Below, piece after piece: positions 57,642 through 64,000 of a stretch of 64,000 nt of DNA. The first letter of the stretch is position 1, and every line of letters starts with the position of its first letter. A program made the position numbers and the translations under genes. Source of the DNA: a virus. The stretch spans positions 154,661 to 218,660 of IMG/VR virus record IMGVR_UViG_3300046513_000348; one strand, written 5' to 3'. The notes under the pieces were generated by a model. That model was given only the letters and a program-made list of their open reading frames with translations. It was not told the DNA's origin and did no database searches.

Positions 57642-58990
57642 AGACGCCTCAGGTTATAACGGATCAGCATCAGGACGATCGGGAAGTAGTAGAATTTCTC
57701 CACCGGTCCCCAGTCGTAACTGTCTTCGCAAAGTTGCAAAACATTGGTTGCATCGATAATTTTAAAGTCGAGGTAATCGAGAGTGAGTTTCTCGAGCATC
57801 GACAGGCCCGTATTGTCACGGGTATAGAAGGCTTTGGAGAGCACATAGCTTTCAGCCATGTCAACGGGCTTGATAAGGGGCATCAAGCCCACCTGGCCCT
57901 CTTGAGGAGGTTCTGGAGGTACGTACGCAGGCATTGTGGACTTGATGTTGTCGTCCATCACGCATTTCTCGTATTCACGACCGTAATGGAAGTCCACTCC
58001 GCGTTTTGCATCGAGCGGATACACGATTCGTTCAATGCCGGTGTAGCGCATTCCTGCCATCAGGGCCGAGCGATGGAAGGCTTTACGGCCAACCAGACCC
58101 GTCTTGGTGTAGATGAACTTCATCAGTTTCGGATCACGGCGATCGAGCATGGTCCACAGACTCGGCGAAGTGATCGTGCCATCGTCGCCAATGTTCAGTT
58201 GACGGATAGCAGTAATGTGAACGTCGTCGAACGAGTTCATGATTGCCTTCACGAAATCGGTCAGGCCATGATCGTACGTGTAACCACTTTGTTCAGGAAC
58301 AACGATGGTCGACGTCTCACGGCTGAAGTACTGAGTGAAGTACAGATGGATCATGTCGTAGTAGAACACCTCCAGCTTCTTGCTAGCGTGGTAGGTTGCT
58401 TCTTCGAGAACCGGATTCTGCAGGTTCAGCAGGAAGTCCTTGACGAAGTAGTACGTAGCGATGGTCTTGTGTTCCAGATCCCAGACACGAGTCGGATCGT
58501 TCGCACCAACAAGCTGATACTCGATGACGTGAACGGTCTCGGCGCTCATCTGGCGGCGTTCGACGCGGGTGACCTTGAAGATACCTTCGCGGCCATCCAG
58601 GATACCGGCACGGAACATGTCGCCGACCTGAGGAATCAGGAACGGGTACACATTGGCGGAACCTTGCAGGACCAATTCCTGATTGGTATTGTCAGGCTGC
58701 GATACCTGACTCAAGTCTTGTACGACTTTCAGTTCCATGGACCAGATGCGCTTGTACTGACGCAGTGGTGCTGGAGCGGAAGTGTCTTGACCATTCAGCT
58801 CGTCGTTGGTGTCGAGTACTTGCGAGTAGTAGTCAACAATCCAACTGGAGCCTTCGATGTATGCGATCTGATCGGATTGCGGTTGGTAGCGCGTATCGAT
58901 CACCGCGGTCTTAATGGTGGGTTTGAAGGCCTGCACGACGTCCTGTACGGGATTAGTCGGCGCGGCTTCAGTGTCTTCGTAAAGCGGCAT
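57638..58990 (-). CDS. Tail/virion structural protein
   Basis: The 450-residue product starts MPLYEDTEAAPTNPVQDVVQ after AGAGGTTTAC. It has beta-rich segments (IFKVTRVERRQMSAETVHVI) and a helical centre, a Pro-rich linker (about 355-370, PPEPPQEGQVG), and a C-terminal helical end (ILMLIRYNLRRL). It fits the size and character of giant-phage tail proteins. It is co-transcribed with 56934 and 55555. No specific homologue is recognised. Confidence 0.5.
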   Translation of the reverse strand: MPLYEDTEAAPTNPVQDVVQAFKPTIKTAVIDTRYQPQSDQIAYIEGSSWIVDYYSQVLDTNDELNGQDTSAPAPLRQYKRIWSMELKVVQDLSQVSQPDNTNQELVLQGSANVYPFLIPQVGDMFRAGILDGREGIFKVTRVERRQMSAETVHVIEYQLVGANDPTRVWDLEHKTIATYYFVKDFLLNLQNPVLEEATYHASKKLEVFYYDMIHLYFTQYFSRETSTIVVPEQSGYTYDHGLTDFVKAIMNSFDDVHITAIRQLNIGDDGTITSPSLWTMLDRRDPKLMKFIYTKTGLVGRKAFHRSALMAGMRYTGIERIVYPLDAKRGVDFHYGREYEKCVMDDNIKSTMPAYVPPEPPQEGQVGLMPLIKPVDMAESYVLSKAFYTRDNTGLSMLEKLTLDYLDFKIIDATNVLQLCEDSYDWGPVEKFYYFPIVLMLIRYNLRRL

Positions 58991-58999
58991 GTAAACCTC

Positions 59000-60550
59000 T
59001 TAGGGCTTCAGGTTGTAAACAGCATTCATTTTGGTATTCTGTACCGTGCGCAGACTGGAGATCTGACGGCGGCCAGATTGCCAGTTGACGATATTGTCAA
59101 ACGTAGGTTCAGTGACGCGACCACGAACTACTTCGTAATTCGGGATCAAGGCACCGGCAGGCGTTACGTACTGCAACACGTTATCCAGCACGTCGGGATT
59201 GTTACGCAGATCGAGCTGCGCTTGTTCCGACAGCAGACCGATATTCTTCGCGATCGACAGACGGATATGGTAGTACTTGCGCTTATTCAGAGGACGAGTG
59301 CTCCGGACGTTTAAGTTCTCATCCAGTTCGAGCCACGAACCGTCCATGAGATTGCGTCCCATGTACAGACTCAACTGGAAAGCACACTCGCGCGGGATCG
59401 TCGTCTTCTCGTGATACTTACTCATGAAGGCCTTGACGACGTCGTTGAGACGGAAGCCGTACTGCGGACCTTCGAGATCATTGATGTTCATCAGGAGATT
59501 TGGATCCGGATCATCGACTTTATCCGAGACCAACACAAGCGTCGTAAAGACGCGCATGCTGTTATCGGCGATGTTACGCGGCATGAACTCGTCATACAGC
59601 GGGAAGTAGCGACCAGGGAAGTTGACATCCACCTTACCAGCATCACGAATGGAAGCGATGTTGGCCAGCGTACCGATCGATTTGGTCATCGATTGCTGCG
59701 TGTCTTGCAGACGAGTCATCCCCGTCTTGCCACGGTATCTCGAGCTCAGGACGGAATTGTGGATGACGATCGGGTAGGAGAAGTAAACATCCTTCGGCTT
59801 CTCATAACGGATCACGTAGGGGATTTCAATCTCCCACACGTCCGTATCGTCTTTCTTACCGCCGAAGTCAGGCAGGTCAGGGAATTCGAAGAAACCCATG
59901 ACACGACTCTGCGTTTCCGACCAGACGTTGTAACTGTTCTTGCCCGCCTGGTCCGTGAGAGCTCCCCAGCGAGGATTGATCCACTTCGTCAGGAACATCT
60001 CGAAGTCATCGCCATATCCTTCCTTCAGTTCAGTCAGGCGATGGATCTCCTGCAAGATCGCCATGAAGACTTCAGGCATGCCGTAGGAGTATTTGAGTTC
60101 ATGCAGCCACATGTCTTCACGCTTTGGTACCTTCATTGCCATGAGGTCGTAGAAGCGCCGTGCATCGGTTTTGCCCTTGGCACGATAGACGATGTTGATA
60201 CGCATCTCCATACTGACATAAATGGGACGCATTTCCAGTTCCAGATCTTTGTTCAGGAACAGAGGGATGTGTTCGGGCTGATTGGTTTGTGCGGAAGGCA
60301 GCCAATCTTTCACTTCCTGTTCCGTCACCTCGATGGTGAGTTTGTCGGTACTGGGAAGGCGGTTATCTTCGTAAGGGTTCGAGATCAAGCCTTTCGGCTG
60401 TGCGATCGCTTCAGTGTAACCAGGGAAGTTGATCTGGATTGTCGATGGCAATCCCAAGCGGTCAACCAGGATCTCCTGAATTACGCCAAGAGCGATGGGA
60501 CGCACGACCAGCTGATCGGATTCTGGTATCGGTCGTTCGAGCTTCGGCAT
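59000..60550 (-). CDS. Virion structural protein (large, beta-rich)
   Basis: The 516-residue product starts MPKLERPIPESDQLVVRPIA, preceded by GGATACACT. It alternates strands and short helices (LGVIQEILVDRLGLPSTIQI; YVIRYEKPKDVYFSYPIVIH) and lacks catalytic motifs. It is the first gene of the four-gene unit closed by the terminator at 55517. It may be a baseplate wedge or tail-sheath-associated protein, but that is inferred from context. Confidence 0.5.
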   Translation of the reverse strand: MPKLERPIPESDQLVVRPIALGVIQEILVDRLGLPSTIQINFPGYTEAIAQPKGLISNPYEDNRLPSTDKLTIEVTEQEVKDWLPSAQTNQPEHIPLFLNKDLELEMRPIYVSMEMRINIVYRAKGKTDARRFYDLMAMKVPKREDMWLHELKYSYGMPEVFMAILQEIHRLTELKEGYGDDFEMFLTKWINPRWGALTDQAGKNSYNVWSETQSRVMGFFEFPDLPDFGGKKDDTDVWEIEIPYVIRYEKPKDVYFSYPIVIHNSVLSSRYRGKTGMTRLQDTQQSMTKSIGTLANIASIRDAGKVDVNFPGRYFPLYDEFMPRNIADNSMRVFTTLVLVSDKVDDPDPNLLMNINDLEGPQYGFRLNDVVKAFMSKYHEKTTIPRECAFQLSLYMGRNLMDGSWLELDENLNVRSTRPLNKRKYYHIRLSIAKNIGLLSEQAQLDLRNNPDVLDNVLQYVTPAGALIPNYEVVRGRVTEPTFDNIVNWQSGRRQISSLRTVQNTKMNAVYNLKP

Positions 60551-60602
60551 AGTGTATCCATGGGTCGGTTAGGTTTCAAGTCAAAAGATCGAGCAAAAAC
60601 AA

Positions 60603-60634
60603 CATACCACCGTCCCTCACGGGACGGTGGTATG
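60603..60634 (-). terminator. Terminator of the inner-head unit
   Basis: A perfect 14-bp stem (CATACCACCGTCCC) with loop TCAC, followed leftward by TTGTTTTTGC, lies 8 bases after the 60642 stop. Confidence 0.9.
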
Positions 60635-60641
60635 CTTGGAC

Positions 60642-60962
60642 TTAGTCGTCGATTGCGCGGCCGGACTTGTGCTGCATGCGATGCTTCAGGTCACGGTTGG
60701 CCAGAGACGTCGCGCCTTTGGCATGACCCAGAGCCGTCTTGCCCGCATCCTTGGCATGATCGGCCAGAACAGAACCGACTTCTTTTGCTGCGTGGTAAGC
60801 GCTGCTCACGACGTTGCTGGCGTGACCGCCGACGGCCTTGGCTGCATGACCTGCTGCATGGTAGACGTGGCCAGCGGCAGCTTTCGTATGCTCGCCAGCT
60901 CCGCCCCACGAGTTCAGGGAAGCCTGTACCCGCGGACCCTTCACTTTGTTTTCGAAACCCAC
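60642..60962 (-). CDS. Ala/His/Gly-rich small helical protein (GTG start)
   Basis: The 106-residue product starts at GTG (60962) after a strong AAGGAGAACCCC. The central 65 residues repeat short Ala/His/Gly units (AAAGHVYHAAGHAAKAVGGH; VSSAYHAAKEVGSVLADHAK), giving an amphipathic, histidine-lined helix, with a basic end (KHRMQHKSGRAIDD). Such helices can bind DNA or membranes. It follows the inner-head paralogue by ten bases and may be packaged with it. No family was recognised. Confidence 0.6.
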   Translation of the reverse strand: MGFENKVKGPRVQASLNSWGGAGEHTKAAAGHVYHAAGHAAKAVGGHASNVVSSAYHAAKEVGSVLADHAKDAGKTALGHAKGATSLANRDLKHRMQHKSGRAIDD

Positions 60963-60972
60963 GGGGTTCTCC

Positions 60973-62367
60973 TTAACGACGGTTTTTCTTGGCTTCCTGG
61001 ATCGTGCGCTGACGACGTACGATATCGTCTTCGCGCTGATCGCGCTTCGGTTCTTCTTCGGCTTTCAGTTCGACATGATTGCCGTTGCGGCGATTGAATG
61101 CCATGACGTACGCTGCCAGGTTTTCGATGGCCGTGATGACGCCTTCGACGTGGCCGTAGTAGAACACAGCAGGTTGATCCATGACTTTCTTGAAGTACTT
61201 GAGGTAGTACGTCATTTCGTCACGTTCGGCTTTCTTCTCTTTCGAGGAGAACAGGCCGACGCCTTTCTTTTTGATCAGCGCTTCGAACTCTTTCAGGAAA
61301 CGCTCTTTGGCGCTCTGGAAGGTTTTCAGTTCGTCGGTCTTGGTCATCAAGAACTTGTTCAGCGACTTCATCATTTCCAGCAACTTGTCGCCATTGGCGA
61401 AGTCGCCTTCCAGAACACGGAACTTGTCCAGGTCCGGAGTACGGCCAACGGCTGCAGTACCGATAGTCAAGCCATCGGCCCAGGCGATACTGGCACGCAG
61501 ATAGTCGCGTTCATCGCTGCTGCTGGTAGGCATACGAACTGGCGGGACGACGATGTAGATATACTCGCCACCACCGAACTCCATCGAAGCGAAGACCTTG
61601 GCGTCCTTGTCGCGGGCCACCTGCTTCTTCAGTTCATCGTTCTGTGCCGCATGGAACGGGACTTCGTAATGCTGGGAGTCAGGCTTGGCGCCGTTCATCA
61701 CCTGCATTGCACGGGCAACGTTCTTCGGTTGCAGCTGGAAGACACGAGCGAGTTCGCCCATGTATTGGTTCAGCTGTTCCTGGTTCATCAGGCCCTTGGA
61801 AGTGACCAGTTTCTTCAGCACGCCAGGACGATCCAGCGTAACTTTGGTAAACCAGCCGTCGGCATCGCGAGGGAATGGAGCAGCTTTCTTCTCCTCCTCG
61901 GTCATCTCCTTGACCTTCTCCTTGACTTCTTCAGCCTCGGCAGTCAGCTTAGCGGCCGTTTCTTCGTGATCCTTGCCACGACCAAACAGGCGCTTGATCA
62001 GTCCCCACATCCATTCGAACGCTTTCTTGATTGCGTTGATGATGGACAGGAAGACGTTCTTGATACCTTCGCCGATGCTCTCCAGCGTAGCGTGGGAGAT
62101 ATCGTAGTTACGACCGAACGATTCGTTCGACGGCACGATGCTCTTGGAAGGCTTGCCGATGCGCGCCAGCTTCAGGAAGCATTCGACAGATTGCTCTGCC
62201 AGCTTCAGACTGGTTGCATCCAGATTCGAATTTTCGTCGGTCAGGATATCCTGGGTTTGCATGATCGATTCCATGCCCTGGATTGCCGTGTCGACTTGTT
62301 GGCTGTCGTTTTGATACGATTGGAGATCCAGTTCCAGATCGTCGTTATATCGCAAAGATTGGCTCAT
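60973..62367 (-). CDS. Putative inner-head/ejected virion protein, paralogue of 62472
   Basis: The 464-residue product starts MSQSLRYNDD after AAGGAATTAG. A signature region at about 58-125 (SVECFLKLARIGKPSKSIVP then SNESFGRN, followed by INAIKKAFEWMWGLIKRLFG) matches the equivalent region in the 62472 protein. The VPSNESF site (S80-E82) fits the S-x-E cleavage rule of phiKZ-type prohead proteases, so a propeptide is likely removed. The middle is a charged coiled coil (EAEEVKEKVKEMTEEEKK). These properties match giant-phage inner-head protein families. Confidence 0.55.
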   Translation of the reverse strand: MSQSLRYNDDLELDLQSYQNDSQQVDTAIQGMESIMQTQDILTDENSNLDATSLKLAEQSVECFLKLARIGKPSKSIVPSNESFGRNYDISHATLESIGEGIKNVFLSIINAIKKAFEWMWGLIKRLFGRGKDHEETAAKLTAEAEEVKEKVKEMTEEEKKAAPFPRDADGWFTKVTLDRPGVLKKLVTSKGLMNQEQLNQYMGELARVFQLQPKNVARAMQVMNGAKPDSQHYEVPFHAAQNDELKKQVARDKDAKVFASMEFGGGEYIYIVVPPVRMPTSSSDERDYLRASIAWADGLTIGTAAVGRTPDLDKFRVLEGDFANGDKLLEMMKSLNKFLMTKTDELKTFQSAKERFLKEFEALIKKKGVGLFSSKEKKAERDEMTYYLKYFKKVMDQPAVFYYGHVEGVITAIENLAAYVMAFNRRNGNHVELKAEEEPKRDQREDDIVRRQRTIQEAKKNRR

Positions 62368-62404
62368 TGTTCTAATTCCTTAAATATGCGTCATAAGAGC
62401 ACGG

Positions 62405-62428
62405 CCCAGGAGCCCGAAGGCTCCCGGG
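62405..62428 (-). terminator. Terminator of the 62472-63791 gene
   Basis: A 10-bp stem (CCCAGGAGCC) with one mismatch and a C(UUCG)G tetraloop. It is followed leftward by GCTCTTATGACGC. Confidence 0.75.
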
Positions 62429-62471
62429 TCGCGTCTTACTCAGGCATCAACCTGTACGGCCGGAAGGAGGA

Positions 62472-63791
62472 TTAGTCCTTCTTTTCGTACTGGCGGGCCG
62501 ACAGTTCTGCGTACTGCAGGACCGCCGACATCGCGCGGATCGAGTGCGAAGCGAACGAAGCTGCCGGCTCGTCCATCAGCTTGCGGAAGATGGTGGCGGT
62601 TGCCTTGGCCTTCTTCTCGGCATCGCCTTTCGAGTCGTCGGCGTTCTTGCCTTCGCCCTTGCCCAGGAACTTCTCGAGCTTGCCGATGAACTTCGTTTTG
62701 TTGTTGTTCACTTCGGTCAGGCCGCGCTTGTACTCGGACACTTCGCCGGCGAACTTCTCGACTGCTTCCGCGAAGCCGCGGATCTCGTCGATGCCCAGGA
62801 CCTTCAGGTTCTTGCCCTCGTCCTTCTTGTCGGCGACGTTCACCGAACCAGCACGCACCTTGTTGGCTGCGTCTTGCGCGTCCTTGGCCGAGGCGCCGGC
62901 GCCGGATTTTGCCACGGTCAGGTAGACGACGCTTTCACCCGGGAAACGGCTGGTCTGGTAGACCTGGACGTCGCTTTCGGCGGTCACGCGCTTGGCGATG
63001 GCTGCATCGGCGTTCTTCATGCCGTAGCCGACCGGTGCCGGTTGCGGCGGCGTCGAGGTGCCGGTCAGTTCCATCTTCGCGAATTCGTCGGTCAGCTTCT
63101 TCTGCTCAGCGAAGATCTTCTTCGCTTCGCCCGACAGGCCCTGGATGTCGGAGACCTTGACCGGCTGGCCGTTGACGCGAACCGCGTTGTACAGGCTGTC
63201 GTTCTCGAGGTTGCCGTCTTCCGGCTGGCCGGTCAGCGAGGTGGTCGAGTCCTTCAGCGCTTTAGCGCGGCGTTCCAGGCGTTCGGCGGCGCCGAAGATC
63301 TTGTTGAAGAAGTTGCGGACCCATTCGATCGACTTCTTGATCGCGTCGACGATCGATTGCCAGATCTTCTTGGCCGAGACGTCCAGGGCTTCGACGGTTG
63401 CCTTGCCCAGGGCGATGCGGTTCGAGCGGACCGAGAACGATTCCGACGACGGGATGCCCAGCTGCTTGTACTTGACGCCGATGCGGGCGACTTTCAGCAG
63501 CGATTCGACCGATGCTTCGACGATGGCGGCGGTGTTCTCGTCGATGCCTTCGCCTTCGTTGGCGGCGGAGACTTGCTCGGCGATGGTTTCCAGGCCGTCA
63601 GCTGCAACAGCGGCTGCGTCGATCTGGTCGTTGCCGGCTGCCAGGGCGGCTTCGTCCGAGTTGATTTCGCTGACCGCAGCGGCCAGGGTATCGGTTTCGT
63701 CCGGAGCGATTGCGTCAGCGCCGTTCATGTTGGCGGTTGCATCGAAGTTTTCGTTCGAGTGCAGGATACCGGAGATAGGGAGGAAAGACAT
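62472..63791 (-). CDS. Putative inner-head/ejected virion protein
   Basis: The 439-residue product starts MSFLPISGILHSNENFDATA; GGAGTAATTCCC is the ribosome binding site. The N-terminal 75 residues are acidic and Ala/Asp-rich, as in cleaved propeptides. IPSSESFS (S115-E117) fits the S-x-E cleavage rule, and SNENF at 12-16 is a second candidate. The segment SVESLLKVARIG to IDAIKKSIEWVRNFFNKIFG, then AAERLERRAKAL, parallels the 60973 protein and inner-body protein families I associate with phiKZ relatives. Codon bias is strong. The name is inferred, not proven. Confidence 0.55.
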   Translation of the reverse strand: MSFLPISGILHSNENFDATANMNGADAIAPDETDTLAAAVSEINSDEAALAAGNDQIDAAAVAADGLETIAEQVSAANEGEGIDENTAAIVEASVESLLKVARIGVKYKQLGIPSSESFSVRSNRIALGKATVEALDVSAKKIWQSIVDAIKKSIEWVRNFFNKIFGAAERLERRAKALKDSTTSLTGQPEDGNLENDSLYNAVRVNGQPVKVSDIQGLSGEAKKIFAEQKKLTDEFAKMELTGTSTPPQPAPVGYGMKNADAAIAKRVTAESDVQVYQTSRFPGESVVYLTVAKSGAGASAKDAQDAANKVRAGSVNVADKKDEGKNLKVLGIDEIRGFAEAVEKFAGEVSEYKRGLTEVNNNKTKFIGKLEKFLGKGEGKNADDSKGDAEKKAKATATIFRKLMDEPAASFASHSIRAMSAVLQYAELSARQYEKKD

Positions 63792-63866
63792 GGGAATTAC
63801 TCCATTGCAATGAAGGTTACTAAGAGGCCCTTAGTTGAAACACCCTACTATTCGTAGGATACTGGA

Positions 63867-63907
63867 AACCGTGCGGTTCTAAACTATAAGGGAAAAATCG
63901 CACGGTT
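63867..63907 (-). other. Inverted repeat downstream of the last partial gene
   Basis: A 9-bp arm (AACCGTGCG) pairs with CGCACGGTT across a 23-base spacer, between the partial gene at 63927 and the inner-head gene at 63791. It may be a terminator with a large loop or a protein-binding site. Confidence 0.35.
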
Positions 63908-63926
63908 GTGATTCTCTACCAACTGA

Positions 63927-64000
63927 TTAGGAACCGAACAGAACGCGCAGTGTGAACAGCATGTCGGAGATGCCGTCGCGTTGACCCAGCCAGGAGCGGA
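63927..64000 (-). CDS. C-terminal end of a leftward gene (truncated by window edge)
   Basis: Only the last 24 codons are visible, ending GISDMLFTLRVLFGS before TAA. The frame is open from the window edge and its stop is 20 bases from the inverted repeat at 63867. It is probably another structural gene of this leftward block, but too little is visible for any name. Confidence 0.55.
   Translation of the reverse strand, partial: RSWLGQRDGISDMLFTLRVLFGS

Overview
The window reads as a piece of a large (jumbo) tailed, contractile-type bacteriophage genome, most likely from the phiKZ/EL-like giant phage lineage and probably infecting a Gram-negative bacterium. The reasons are: almost every base is coding; small operons are closed by strong hairpin terminators; virion genes (portal-like, capsid-like, collagen-like fibre, baseplate/tail-type proteins) are mixed with nucleotide and DNA metabolism genes (NAD-dependent ligase, class Ia ribonucleotide reductase, glutaredoxin, thymidylate synthase, DnaB-like helicase); A/T-rich elements resembling the phiKZ early promoter TATATTAC lie before small leftward genes; and S-x-E motifs that fit the phiKZ-type prohead protease occur in the capsid candidate and in two paralogous inner-head candidates. 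The host cannot be named from sequence alone, and no tRNA, rRNA, CRISPR array or insertion sequence was seen.

Layout. 1-1.6 kb: end of a rightward portal-like gene, then a LamG-type tail protein facing it. 2.5-11.1 kb: leftward genes for NAD ligase, a run of unknown small proteins, a DEDDh exonuclease fusion and a degenerate HAD-domain protein. 11.3-12.4 kb: a rightward beta-rich probable adhesin. 12.4-17.1 kb: leftward nrdH-nrdA-nrdB operon; nrdA carries a mini-intein exactly at the catalytic cysteine. 17.3-23.1 kb: a membrane protein, an Arg/Gly-rich protein, an RNA-polymerase-beta-like protein and a coiled-coil membrane protein. 23.3-25.5 kb: probable major capsid protein. 26.3-27.9 kb: rightward DnaB-like helicase. 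27.9-31.0 kb: five consecutive leftward proteins with winged-helix character. 31.1-48.5 kb: an HNH endonuclease and many small early-type genes, with a Nudix-like protein, a HAD phosphatase and thymidylate synthase. 48.7-60.6 kb: tail fibre, its DUF4376-like partner and a tail/baseplate block. 60.6-64 kb: inner-head paralogues and the end of one further gene.

How it fits together. Ligase, helicase, ribonucleotide reductase with its own glutaredoxin, and thymidylate synthase would supply deoxynucleotides and DNA synthesis independently of the host. The small early-type genes sit behind the TATATYAY elements. The structural genes sit in longer units such as 53.4-60.6 kb. Only three genes (portal-like, adhesin-like, helicase) read rightward; each faces a leftward gene across a shared bidirectional hairpin terminator.

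Start codons were revised from the longest open frame wherever a clear ribosome binding site supports a shorter form; several genes use GTG or TTG. No gap above 300 bases is gene-free; the largest gaps (17102-17354, 47101-47359, 48476-48698) contain terminators, candidate promoters and one possible 27-residue microprotein.
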